A DNA stretch of 64,000 nucleotides from Haliclona indistincta (Eukaryota; Porifera; Demospongiae; Haplosclerida; Chalinidae). The notes below the pieces were generated by a model. The model did not search any database. It saw only the letters and a list, made by a program, of their open reading frames with translations, and was not told where the DNA came from. Positions 22,529 through 34,245 of the stretch are shown here, piece after piece. The stretch covers positions 6,239,781 to 6,303,780 of the forward strand of contig OZ024786.1 in assembly GCA_964017065.1 (NCBI GenBank). Reading direction: 5' to 3'. Within the stretch, counting starts at the first letter, position 1. Each line of letters begins with the position of its first letter. The position numbers were made by a program, and so were the translations under genes.

Positions 22529-23680
22529 TAGATTCACAGTCAGCGTCGTAGTCAGATTCCGAGGAGTAAAACGTGTTCAGGTACTCGTCAACATCGGTGT
22601 CTGCACTTTCTTCAAGTATAGGAGGTATCAAGACGGGCTGAAAGTTGACAAGCCAGCAACATACACATACAATCTGGTCAGCAATCCGGGACAATGTAAT
22701 CGGTAGAGTGTCTTTCAGTATAGAAAAGTTTTTTACTCTGCTGATCACTCTCTCTACATGTACACGGACAGAAGCAAACTTTCGGCCTGATAAAACTTCG
22801 TCGGCTGGTAGTTGCTTTCGTCCTTCCATGAAAGGTGGTATGTTTAGTTCTACTCCAATTGCTTGAAGGTGGTCGCGTATAGTGAACCCACGGTCAGCCA
22901 TAACAGAGATGTTGTGTTTGCCTTCAAGTACTTGGAGTAAGCCTGATTTTTTGGTTAGCTCAACATCTGATATTGAGCCCACATAAAGGGACGATACGAA
23001 TGACACGGCGCCATTGGGAGTGCATCCTATGAGGAACCTGGCAGTATTGTGGTGCTTGTAGTTTGACCAAGTACTAGACTGGAGCTGCAAATCACTAGAT
23101 GTTTCAAGAAAAACTTCGCTGCCATCAATAATCAGGTAAGTTGTGGGATACCTCTCTCTGAAAATGTAAGGAAGAGTGCTTTTTACCTGTTGAGGATCAG
23201 GCATCCAGTCTATCTCTCGAAGATGGCTGTACAAGAAGGTAACCCATGTGATAAAATACCTAGAAACTGTAGATGTACTCACTCCAAACCGCTGGGCCAG
23301 GTCGCGTTCCTTGATGTTCAGCCTTAGTTTTACAAGCTGGTTGATAGGATCTAGTTCCATATCTCTCCTCTTCTTTGCTTGGAACCCCAGTAATTCAGGT
23401 GATCGACAGAAGGCCCTAAAAACTCAAAGAAAGCTAGGAGGAGTTCGTACGATCCAAACCCTGTATAAAATCTAACTAGGGAATGGTCATGAACAATGCA
23501 CTCGAGACGAAAGTAAGACAACACTGGCCGAGGCTGTGCCCTGCTGATCATGTCGGCAGTGATTTCTCGTAGCACTCTGTTTTCAACTTCCAGTGCCTCG
23601 ATTTGAGCCAGCAATGTCCTGTCTATTAACAATGCGTGATAACTAGGCGGACGGTAGCCCTCACTAATTTTTATGTCTAT
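22529..23680 (-). pseudogene. DDE_Tnp_4 transposase (ISL2EU/Harbinger-like), damaged
   Basis: Read from 23680, a coiled N-terminal segment (LLAQIEALEVENRVLREITA) is followed by VRFYTGFGSYELLLAFFEFL, an HTH region (RDLAQRFGVSTSTVSRYF) and the catalytic DDE core: TYLIIDGSEVFLE, SVMADRGFTIRDH and RVHVERVISRVKNF supply Asp, Asp and Glu. One frameshift lies near 23355 within AGAAGAGGAGAG, next to a small deletion. The 3' end is replaced by the palindromic repeat. A splice acceptor (TTTCTTTCGCATAG) at about 23680 suggests a lost upstream exon, which in relatives encodes a THAP finger. Confidence 0.8.
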
Positions 23681-23699
23681 GCGAAAGAAACGAAATTTT

Positions 23700-24640
23700 T
23701 AGGATTACCCAGAATCTTACGGACTGACAGAGGCAGCGAAAATTCAATAATTGCTTTCGTCCACTGAGATGTCAGCATACTGATGACTTTTCAGGAGAAA
23801 AAGGTTTTTTCTATGGGAGTTCAACCTCTAATCAGGTATAAACAATTTCCACATAATTATTATTTAGTTTGTAATATATTCACAGAGAATTGAAATGGTG
23901 GGCTTTCCTTAGAACACAGATGACTGATTGGTGGATTTTATTTTTCGTGTATGTTTTGCAGCGTTTGATGACATTAATGATTGCATTTTTTATTGCAGGA
24001 CCTTCAGGCATGTGGTCACTTTGATGACTCTATTGACTATCATTCGTTCGTATTGTGTTTAGCAAAATACAACACCACGTTTTGATTTTTGATTATTAAT
24101 TCAAGACTAGTGTTAAAGTTTATTAGACGGCAACTGGGCAGAAGTTTGGCGGAAATTTCCACAGCAAGATGGAGGTGGAAGTTTAGGTGAAGGCATTAAT
24201 ATATCTTCTATGATTTTGTTTGGCCCCACCTGTACTTTAATCGGCTCCGGTGAAGCCAGAGGAGTCTGTAAAACGTGATAGAGCATTATTAGTTACAATT
24301 TCTACTTACCGTATCTTTAATCTTCAACGACTGTAGAAAAGAGTATAGTATGGATTAATTTTGACAAGCAAACTACATGTACATTTTTTTGTACAGGTCA
24401 TGTAAAAAATTTAATTATTATTTGGAATGTAATGGGGACAAGACTATGATTGCAATTTTCCTTTTGAATCACTGCATAACGCATTACAACTATAATTCCT
24501 CTTATTAGAAGACATTTGTATTTTAAATGAAATTTAATAGATACGATTTCAATTTTAGGAGATACAGCATGCAGAAGGAATAAATACTGTGATGAATAAT
24601 ACATGTAAGTGAATAATGATGGGTAGTTCGCATTTAGCTA
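23700..24640. other. AT-rich stretch, no gene seen
   Basis: Only short, unlike ORFs and poly-T/A runs. There is no clear repeat boundary and no protein match on either strand. Confidence 0.4.
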
Positions 24641-24829
24641 CAATGATCAAATGTCAGACAAGTTCATGAATCTCTCATTTAAATACCAGCCAAATTGGTT
24701 ATCATCATACAGAGGGCACAAAACAGTAGGATCACAGTACGCGATAGCGCTTCCATCAGGCAGATCACATATTGAGTCTTCAACTTGGGCAAGAAACTGT
24801 TTGTTGCACCTAGTACAGTACTTAATGAC

Positions 24830-25149
24830 TGGTACAGTGCGCCCTATATTAACAGCAGAAAACACCTTTGGAGCTGAACGAAGACCAAACGGCAGAGCCT
24901 TATCCACGAAAGTCATGCCCTGCCATTCAATAGCTAGAAGGTGCTGGTCCTCCGGGTGAACAGGGATTATGCGGTAGGCATCACAGAGGTCCAATTTCAC
25001 TAGTTGTGTACCCCGTCCGAGTTGCTTCAGAAGTCTGACTGCATCCTCAAGTGATGCATACTTTATCGAACAGAGCTCCTCGGAGATCCCATCGTTGACA
25101 CTCGCAGAAGACGGAGAGGAAAGTTCCACAATCATGCGCCACTCAGACC
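24830..25149 (-). pseudogene. reverse transcriptase fragment of an LTR/DIRS-like retroelement
   Basis: After a CTCAG acceptor at 25150 the minus strand reads GSEWRMIVELSSP, then LVKLDLCDAYRIIPVHPEDQ, LLAIEWQG and ALPFGLRSAPKVFSAV. These are the N-terminal RT motifs of Ty3/DIRS-type elements, with the DLCDAY box holding the first catalytic Asp. Homology stops abruptly after KVFSAV, before the catalytic DD box, and unrelated sequence follows in the same frame to 24647. It is a truncated remnant. Confidence 0.75.
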
Positions 25150-25227
25150 CTGAGTAAATAGGTTGTCAAAATTAATTGGTTAACAGGAACAGAGTGGTTA
25201 ATGGTACACACTACCAGGGTGCTCGTA

Positions 25228-25308
25228 TAAGGTATAAGGTACCATTCTCGGCCATGATCAACCCTTATTTGATTCCAAAGACCATGCTCTCTGGCTATTT
25301 CCCTGAAT
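25228..25308 (-). pseudogene. integrase core fragment
   Basis: The minus strand reads FREIAREHGLWNQIRVDHG then REWYL, a match to the 'integrase core' family abundant in cnidarian and sponge genomes, where RVDHG carries a catalytic Asp. Only about 27 residues survive, ending near a GGTAGTG possible donor. Confidence 0.55.
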
Positions 25309-26093
25309 AAACAAAAACACAATGTCATAAAATACATGGTCAAAAAGCAACAGCTCTCACAGAAAGACGTTTTCGTAGATGAGAATATTATTATTTATTG
25401 GCGTAGAACATGGTGCCATAATCCTACCAGAGGATCCATTCATCAAGTCTTCCGGCACCATTTCTTGTAACCTTGGCCTTGAAAACTTTTACGATCACGG
25501 TTTTTACTTGCCCAAACGTTAACGGAGAGCGTGGAAGTGCAGATCGGCTGGTCCGACCGAGTGATGATGACGCTGATCCCACAACCGATCGGGTTGTTAA
25601 AGCTAATGATGGACTTTGAACCGACTGTGGCCGTCCTTCGACAACTAGCGTGTTGATACTGTCTCCGACTTATATAAATAATGATAATTTATCAATCAAG
25701 ACAATTATAAACAATAACAAAATAAAAATAACTAATAGGCAAAAGAGAGGCAAAAGCATTAACGTTGACGATCTTCCAGGGCTCTAGTGGGTTAATTGTG
25801 TATCTGTATCGGAACTCAAATGGTCTTCCCTTCTTTACCCTACGAGGTGGCAGTAAACATCACGACTTAGTTGTACATCAATTTAAATGATTTCCAAGCA
25901 GTTCTTATGAGTATGACGAAAATTGGATCTAAAAACTACCAAGGAAAGTTTGTGATTCAGATGCAAACAAAGTTTGTCGAGTTTATGTTCAAGTGGGTTC
26001 GAATCGGTGACGCCGAGAAAGAGCTAATGCTTCTTAAAGATAGTATCTAACATAAGTCTTCGAGGTCATGGTTCAGATCAAGAGTCTTAACTA

Positions 26094-26313
26094 TTTCCAG
26101 CTACTGAGGTTAAGAGGAGAAGACGACAAAGTTTGATTTCGTGGCTTGGGAAGAAGACAGATCAGTACACAGCTCCTAATATTCAAAATGAGCTCTTACA
26201 AGTAATGCCATCAATCATCATTTTTGCGCAAATTAGCTAATCTAATGCAGAGTTCCTTTCCGTCAGGGTTGATGAAACGACAGATATATCGAACAAAGAG
26301 CAAATGGCTTTAA
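26094..26313 (+). pseudogene. hAT transposase remnant (DUF4371 type)
   Basis: With one frameshift and one stop the plus strand reads WLGKKTDQYTAPNIQNELLQ, then NAEFLSVRVDETTDISNKEQ, the hallmark box of hAT-related DUF4371 transposases (catalytic Asp in VDETTD). The sequence then runs into the GT-rich microsatellite and the assembly gap. Confidence 0.7.
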
Positions 26314-26335
26314 AAAAAAGAGAGAGTGGGCAAAA

Positions 26336-26566
26336 ACTGAGTGAGTGTGTGAGCGAGTGTGTGAGCGTGTGTGTGAGCGAGTGTGTGAGAGTGTGTGTGA
26401 GCGAGTGTGTGAGCGAGTGAGTGAGTGAGCGAGCGAGTGAGTGAGTGAGTGAGTGAGTGAGTGTGAGTGAGTGAGTGAGTGAGTGTGAGAGTGAGTGTGA
26501 GAGTGAGAGTGAGTGAGTGAGTGTGAGAGTGAGTGAGTGAGTGTGAGAGTGAGTGAGTGAGTGTGA
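26336..26566. repeat. GAGT/GTGA microsatellite beside an assembly gap
   Basis: About 230 bp of GTGAGTGA / GTGAGAGT repeats run straight into the Ns. Read on the minus strand it gives long spurious His-Ser-Leu-Thr ORFs. Confidence 0.95.
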
Positions 26567-26766
26567 NNNNNNNNNNNNNNNNNNNNNNNNNNNNNNNNNN
26601 NNNNNNNNNNNNNNNNNNNNNNNNNNNNNNNNNNNNNNNNNNNNNNNNNNNNNNNNNNNNNNNNNNNNNNNNNNNNNNNNNNNNNNNNNNNNNNNNNNNN
26701 NNNNNNNNNNNNNNNNNNNNNNNNNNNNNNNNNNNNNNNNNNNNNNNNNNNNNNNNNNNNNNNNNN
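26567..26766. other. assembly gap, 200 N
   Basis: Exactly 200 N, the usual placeholder for a gap of unknown size. The 5' end of the MULE-Ulp1 gene lies in or before it. Confidence 0.99.
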
Positions 26767-29581
26767 AACGAAAATCCAAAGGGACCCAAGCATTACCTAT
26801 CATCCGCACTCTATTGTCACAAAGTGAAAACTGGTTTGAAATCACATCTCCTGATGACTACCAATACCCTGGAGTATTTCAACAAGACCATCCACGAAGA
26901 GTAGCATTTTGTTCAGATGTAACGTCACTTCCATTTTATGATGCATCCAACGAACACTTCCTTTTCGATGACATCCAATTCGGAAAAGGACACATTCGTG
27001 GAATTCGCACAACTAGCATGAATGTAAATGGGACAGAAGAAGATGTTTGTTACAAGATAGCGCCATGTAAAGGAGTGAAAGTTTGCGGTAATGCTGACTG
27101 TTCTTATGTCACATCGACCAGAGAGAGCAAAGCCTGTCCAAATCATCCTACCATCAACCTCGAACTAACTAAAGATTGTCTAGTGGATTTTTACTATATT
27201 TGGCCGAAGGATTGTGAAGATAAAAGAAGATGGATAGGTGGTCTACTAAGATGCGGCGATATGAGAGATAACAATCTTCATTCGCACCCTCTCAACCCAC
27301 CTGCCAAGATTCCAGTGAAGGTAGAGGCCGACATAAGAAGGGCACTAGTTGAAAATCCACGGCTAAAAACCTCTGACATAATGATTGGTATGTACATTAA
27401 TAATAATTGTATCATGCACACTATAAGTATTGTCTTTAACAGGAAAAGGTTTGGCATACATGCCCAGCGCAGCATCGTTGGCAGCAACACACAAAGGCAA
27501 AATGAAAAACCTAAGACTGTCAACTCTGCGTGACAGTCATGTGGATCCAAAATCTTGCATACTGAAGCTTGAAAAAAGCTTGCTAGAGTATGACAGCACT
27601 ACTAAAGAGAGCATCGGATTACAGGGTAAATTTAGCGTAGTGGTGCTAGTAACATGTTGCCTTAATGTATGTGCATACAGGGGGACATTTTGCCACATAC
27701 CAAGAACTTGGTCATCCTTATGTGCAAGATTTTAGTGTTGGTAGAGAGTTTACCTGGGTCCTATGCATGAGCCCTCTTATGGCTAAAGTTCTTGGAAACT
27801 CTGACTTCATTGAAGTGGATGCTACCTTCAAAACTTCTATCGAGCTTGGTAACACAATCAATGTAGTTACATTTGACTATGAGACACTGCAATGTAAGCT
27901 ACAATTAAGCTGACAAAAAGAAACTTATATGTATAATTTTGTTTATACACAGGGATGGTTGTTGCCAGAGTGTGGTTAAACCAACTAGATGCGGCAGCTT
28001 ACACCACATGCTTTACAGTGTTGTTTCGCAAAGTTAAAGAATTATGCCCTACCTTTGTGATAGGAAAGTCTCTAGTAGGAATTGTAGCAGATTGGTCAGA
28101 TACGCAGATCAAGGGACTAGAAGGTGCCATTGGGGAGGAGACTGTTGCCAATGTGATGAAAGGCTGTCAAGTTAGTTATTAAGTCTGTGTACCAAACATG
28201 AGTTATGATTTGTCTATTTTAAACAAGGTTCACTTCATGAGATCAGTCAAAAGAGTAGGGGAACGGCTCAAGGAATGTTCAGTAGAGTCACGGCAAGTGT
28301 TTGTCAGCCTTGGTTATGCAATATTGGAAGCCAAAACCAAAGAAGAAGTAGACATTTTATTCAAGGCTATGTGTGGAGAAACCGGACTGGAAAGTGCAAT
28401 TCACTTAGTGTCAAAAAAACATGAAAAATACGCTACTCAACACAACCCAATGTGGTGGACTACAAGTGCTAAGTGGGTTGAATGGTGGACAAGACCTAAA
28501 CATTTGAGTGAGTTAGTTTGTTTTATACCAATAATTATTAATTGTCTTACAGAAATGCTGTCGGCTACTTGCGCGGACATGAGTGAGGCTACTTTCCAAC
28601 AAATTCCAAATTCAACCAATGCAGTTGAATCGTACAATCGACTGTGCAAAGGCAGTTCACCAGACCCTCTCGAAGTGGCTATGATGACTACTTACAAGCT
28701 AGACATGGCAGCTGCTATGCAGCACTTGGCTGTGCTTAGTGGAATGACAGTAACCTATGAAAGACAAACTCCTGAAGCAAGAAGTGTTCGCTCCAGTGCA
28801 CAAAGCAAAGCCAGGAATAAGAGGAGGTTTACCAAAGCTGTGGATGATGCACAAGGTCCACCTGACAAGATTAGAGATTTTAGTGAGTCCTGTTAACAAG
28901 TTAGAATGCACAAACTAATTGTTTATTCATGTAGCCGACGACAGTGCCACTCCTACACGTAAGCGAAGAAAGACAAAGCCAGAAGCTATGACGAAGACTA
29001 CAGATTTGACAGTGCAATTTGAAATTACGGAGAATGATCTTGAAGCAATAAGAAGAGGAGAAATGCTAAATGATTGCCATATCAATTCGGCTTCAGCGTT
29101 AATCAAGGAGGCTTTTCCCAAAATCAAAGGTCTACAGAACACTCTAAATGAACAAAGAAAAAATGGTTTTAAGCCTGCTGGTGATGGAAGCATCCAGATC
29201 TTATATTGCGGAGGCGACACAAAGCACTGGGTAACGACATGCTCACTAAACAACACAGTACTCCTGTATGACAGTCTTCCACAAGGTTCAGTACCAGTAG
29301 AACTGCAAAGACAAATCAAAACCATCTATGGAGAAACTACCAAGGAGGTAGTTTTACCCTTGGTTCAGAAACAAACGAACAAAGTCGATTGTGGATGCTA
29401 TGCCATAGCCTGGGCACTTCATTTGGCCCTTGGAGAGAAACCTGAGAACATGCGGCTAGAAACCAAGTCTATTCGACAACACTTAGAGCAAATTTTGGTC
29501 CAAAAGGAGCTGACACCATTCCCAAACACTGTCAAGAACAGTCGCCGCACACACAACACTACCATTCCACTAACTGTATAA
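26767..29581 (+). CDS. MULE transposase fused to Ulp1-type (C48) cysteine protease, 5' end missing
   Basis: Seven exons stay in frame from the gap to the stop: (gap)-27387, 27443-27625, 27681-27893, 27953-28170, 28228-28507, 28553-28882 and 28935-29581, about 830 codons. A Cys-rich N-terminal region (CKGVKVCGNADCSYV) precedes the MULE core: SDFIEVDATFKTS and IVADWSDTQIKGLEGAIG supply the Asp residues, then GCQVHFMRSVKRV and a WW/EW-rich segment. The last exon is a Ulp1/adenain-like protease with HWVTTCSL (His), LLYDSLPQG (Asp), Gln in LVQKQTNK and DCGCYAIAWALHL (Cys). Transposase-Ulp1 fusions are known in plant MULEs. No break is visible, so this is either a recent element or a host-adopted gene. 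Confidence 0.85.
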
Positions 29582-29645
29582 TTAATTAGATGAATAATGA
29601 ATCTTGATGATCTTAATTTCTTAAAACAATGTAGTGTAATAGAAA

Positions 29646-29993
29646 AACAGTGTACCCCACACTCTTTACTTCCATCAAAGATGGGGATAAACAGTGTACC
29701 CTGCACTCTTTTCTTCCATCAAAGATGGGGATAAACAGTGTACCCCGCACTCTTTTCTTCCATCAAAGATGGGGATAAACAGTGTACCCTACGCTCTTTT
29801 TTTCCATCATTATGATGGAGACAAACAGTGTACCCCGCACTCTTTTCTTCCATCAAAGATGGAGACAAACAGTGTACCCCACACTCTTTTCTTCCATCAT
29901 TATGATGGAGACAAACAGTGTACCCCACACTCTTTTTTCCCTTAATAACAAGAAGGAGAGCAACAGTGTACCCCCTACACTCTTTTACTCCAT
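29646..29993. repeat. minisatellite, about eight 44-45 bp units
   Basis: Units of the form AACAGTGTACCCCACACTCT plus a CCATCAAAGATGG or CCATCATTATGATGG hairpin repeat from just after the MULE-Ulp1 stop codon. Two unit types alternate. Each contains a small palindrome. Its place suggests a subterminal repeat array of the transposon. Confidence 0.9.
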
Positions 29994-32900
29994 CATTGAC
30001 GGAAAATCAGCCAAAACAGTGCAATGTTGTACGGAACCAATTTCGAGGCAGCTTCACAGTGCAGCCAGCACTGGTACAGGGACAAGAGATTACTTGTAGA
30101 GGACACTCATCGATATGTCCTTGAAGTCGTTCCCTCTTGAGTTCCTCCTTCTTTCAGTTGTTAGGACTGATCTCGGGAGCCTGAAGGCAGATCGGGAGAT
30201 GCTTTGCTGTGACGATATCACATGAACTACAGTAGGAGCAGTATTAGCAGCTCATCTGACGCTAAGCACAGTATCTCTTCTTGTGTTCTCACATAGCACC
30301 GCTCCGTATTCTCTCAGCAACTCAATAATTCGGACCAAAAATTGCTCAATCAACAGGACAGGTTTACTATCAATTTTAAGTGTGCAGAAAACTAAATCAG
30401 TTCACAAGAGCACTCCCTGACACTGCTCCAGCTATTGAGAAGACTCAGTTACGTTTGCTCATGACATGTGAAACTTACAATTAGGTTTAGCAGCTGCTGC
30501 TGGTAATATGACACCGAGATGTAACAGAACGATGATGAACATATTGACCTATGTACTCCGATTCAGAGAAAACCTAGCCACACCCAATGAATGTGGGTGG
30601 GGCTCGTAAGCTATCGAATCTGCTCACTGCACTGCATTGCATCCAGCTCCAGCGCTGTTGGAAAAAGACTAACTTACTCTAATATTGATAAACATTCATT
30701 ATTTTGCTGCGGGCTAAACGGTTAGTAGACTATCACATCTCAAGTTCTTCTGGTCCCATAAACCAGCCTCGTAGACAAGTACTATTCCAATGCCAGATCA
30801 ACACCATCTAGAAAGAGTGACAGCATAATTGCTATGCTCCAGAAACAGCAAGCAATGCTAGCCAATGTTGTACAAGAACAGAAGAAAGTCAAAACAGGTA
30901 GCAAGACTAACTATGTGTAAGTAAATTCCTACGATTGATATATTATATAGCCTGCTTAAGTAAAACATGAGAAATAAAGCCATGAAAAATAATGCCTGGA
31001 TCGAAAATTTGCTGAGTAATATCAACGTACAATACAGCATGGAACCGCGGTACACTGAGCCGCGATCAATTGCAGAGTAAACAACCCCTTTCTCTATTAA
31101 AGACATTCTGTCCTGGGAGTCGTCAACAGCTTCGAGAAGTGCATATGTTATAATTATAAAAAGATCACATCACTGAGTCTGTCATGCTCAGGGCATGCAA
31201 CTTGATGGGCACATGATGCACGTACAATAGTTATTATTGTTTTACTGCAGCTGAAATCCTGCCAGAACAGTACTGCACCAATAGACCGATTTCAGCGGCA
31301 GTGAAAAAGACACCACATTTGGGTCTGCCCTCTAAATCCTTCTACAGGCGACTGGGGGAACTCAGCGTGCAGCTCGACCGGGTATAAATTGTTCAAAGAC
31401 TTTAAGGCGACATTTACTTGTGCTGGAGAAAAATTCATCTTCTACCTAGTGTGCAAGGAGATTCCACAACTCATGACCTTGACACCGCTTGAGTCAAATT
31501 TGTGTGCACAAGGCGGCAGTCCGACAACATCGTCAGACTTCATTTACGGTTTAGCAAGTTTTTGTTTTAGAGACAGTATTTTCAGTAAAAAAATATCCCA
31601 ATTCTAGAGAATTCTAATTATTATCTAGTTGGCTTGGCTTAACTTTCGAACAAGTAAAAACCAAAACCATAGGCATATCTATAAGAAGAAACACCCCAAT
31701 GAAGCTGCTAAAGCATATCAATTGCGGAAGACAATGCCAGCTATCTTCAACTTTGCATAACTATTATAAATTATACAACTCGAAAGCACTAGTTAACTGA
31801 TCTTTGGTGTTAACCCTTTAATTACTAAATTTGTCCCCAGCACAGTGTGAACAACTTTCTAGGTAATACGGGCTACTATAATTATAGCTGAATTAACATT
31901 ATTTGTCAAAGCAAACTTTTTATTCATGATCAGGTTTTAATAAGATATATTCTCAGAGCATTATCCTATCGCTATCTTCAGCAACTGACGAAGGATGGTG
32001 TGCAAGATGGTGGACAAATACAGAAGCTTAACTCATTGAAGCATGCACTGTCACATCAGATGGACAAAACTGATGCTACCGACCAGGAGAAGCTGCAGAT
32101 CGTTGTCACAAAATCCAAAATAAGTAAGTGGATGATAAACAAAAGGATAATTACAGCATAGCACAATTATTGTACCTTTTATGGAGCTTAGCAATGTTTG
32201 CACTCTCCTAGAAGGTTCAAATAATTTTAATGACTGTCAAAATGCTAGATATACTAAAGCAAAATTTTTAATTTAAAGAGTCCTCTCACCTTCATGATTA
32301 GATCAGTAACAGATTCACACAAAAATTATACTGACACAAATTCAAGGTAGAATTTCAGATGAAGAGAAGACACATGACCTCCAACAAGAACCTATACAAG
32401 TGTCGAATATCACTATTGAAGCTCAAGCATTACATAAGTAGATTGTTCAGCTCACCTCACCACTGTCATAAAATCATTGCAGTAACTGAATGACAATAAC
32501 AGATCAGCATTAGGAGACTCAACAACCTGCCTGTTATGTATACGTCTATTGTGAATACATATAACTTCACGTTTTTAAACCTTGAAGTGGCAACAGATTA
32601 TATCGTATCCATTATAGTCAGCAAATTGCCAACACATGTGTTTTCCCAAGCAATGAAAAGTCCTCCTCCAAAAAACACAGCTGTGTTATTCAATAACTCA
32701 TGACCAAACGACAGTGTCGTTTGGTCCATGGTTCCACTGTGAGTTGTTGTGTTGTGTGTTTCTCTCTCACTTGTAGAATATTAATTTAATTAATTAATTT
32801 TAATTTAATTCGTCTATTTAACAGCCAAGAGTATATCCCTTAACCCAAGGTAAGTGGAGTTTATCTGGTTTTTACTACAATGCGTGCGTGGACACATGGT

Positions 32901-33950
32901 TATTAGTCTGTCTTGCCTCTTGCATAGTAGTAATTCAAGACAACACTCAGCACTATGCCGTCTACATTAGTTGCATGCCCTCTCGCCGCTTCGCGGCTCG
33001 ATATGCCCTTGGTCTTACTGAAAATCCTAGTGCAATGCGACGATGGACGATTGCAGGATCTGAGAATGCCAGAGTAATTTCAGAATTTGAGGCTTCCGAG
33101 TCAAGTGGAATCAAAAAGTGGATACAAGTCACCATTACCAAACAGCAAGTGTACAGAGAGCTTTTGCAAGAGATGCCCGCTAATTAGTTACTGTCATCCA
33201 AGAGTTCCATTTGAGTCAAGATATGCTGTTTCTTGATACCAAAGAGATTGCTAGTCCAAGTGTAGTGAAGACTGCTGAACAATACTGCTGAACTTAACCA
33301 GTTTTGCAGTTTTAGTGACCGTGACTAACAACACATAAGTAGTTCATCCATGGCGATATCCCAACAAAAAAAAACAAAAGAAAGAAAGAGAAATAAATGA
33401 TACTGTTTGCACTAGTGCCGACAGGTGCTAACCCCTGTGGTAAACACCAAGTAGTTCTGAAGTGCCGAGTGCATTAAGCCAGAAGGTCTAAGAAGTAGCT
33501 GTATCCCCATAGCCATTCTAATTGACTAATGACTAATGTAAATTCAGTGGTGTGTGGTAAGGAAGTTATGATAGCTAATATCAGCATGAATAGACTATAC
33601 ATCAGGTAATTATCTATAACCTTGCTGAGGGAATAGTAAGAGGTTAGAAAACCCATTGTCACTTATTCTTCCTTTCTCACCAGGAGCTCCTTCTTGTAGT
33701 CAGGAGGCTCACCTTATACAAGTACCTTCCTCAGTATTCAACATTCAAACAACTCGTGAACAAGCTAAGCTACATATACCTGAAGTGAGAAGCTGAATCC
33801 TCTCTCTTCTAAATAGAAATGTGCTTCTGAGTCTTGATAATCAGATGGTAATAGTCTGGTTCAGGATCAGAATTTCTATGTTTTTTTAAATATAATTCAC
33901 TCACTCATTTTGAAACTTTCAAAGACCGGTCAAAATTTGTACTAAATTTA
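29994..33950. other. decayed repeat sequence, no intact gene
   Basis: Only exon-sized scraps are seen: a Gln/Lys-rich helical stretch at about 30810-30897 (AMLQKQQAMLANVVQEQKK) ending at a GTAGCA, a stretch after a CTGCAG at 31250 (AEILPEQYCTNRPIS), and an ORF at 32888-33187 (RRFAARYALGLTENPSAMRR). Their spacing suggests exons of one decayed plus-strand element, but I do not recognise it. Confidence 0.35.
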
Positions 33951-33954
33951 CCGG

Positions 33955-34245
33955 TCAAAGGGACTGCGTTACATCAGCAATGCCAGTGACTGCTGGAGGG
34001 TGAACCGCCATTGCTGAATAAACTGTACTGTAACAAAAATCATCCCAAATTGTTTCTTCTTCACGACGTGTCAGTACCCTTGCTTGTTTCTTTTGGGCGC
34101 CCACTCCATCACTTAGCAGCCATTTGCACATATTATTCAATACATTATGGAGAGGCTTGAACACGATATCCTTGTGATCCATGAAATGGCAAGCTTTGGG
34201 ATTTCTAGCATAAGCCGTGCTCTGGAGATTCGAAAGCAACTGCAC
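33955..34245 (-). pseudogene. tyrosine recombinase (DUF3504/Crypton-like) fragment
   Basis: The 96-residue frame contains DHKDIVFKPLHNVLNNMCKW and GVGAQKKQARVLTRREEETI, which line up with the RFAKFRQSLDSEMKRIQSLG and GIGTKKKQAEVLTEEEELLW region of the intact recombinase at 41995-43530. Only the N-terminal core-binding part remains; the catalytic half is absent. Confidence 0.65.

Noticed and set aside
26237..26845. Long minus-strand ORFs rich in Ser-His-Leu-Thr
   Set aside because: They arise from the GTGA microsatellite and run through the N gap.
29694..29945. Repeat protein ORFs on both strands (PHSFLPSKM-like units)
   Set aside because: Both strands of the 45 bp minisatellite are open because the unit length is a multiple of three; no protein is implied.
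29646..29993. CRISPR-like array
   Set aside because: Units are contiguous minisatellite repeats without unique spacers, in an animal genome with introns.
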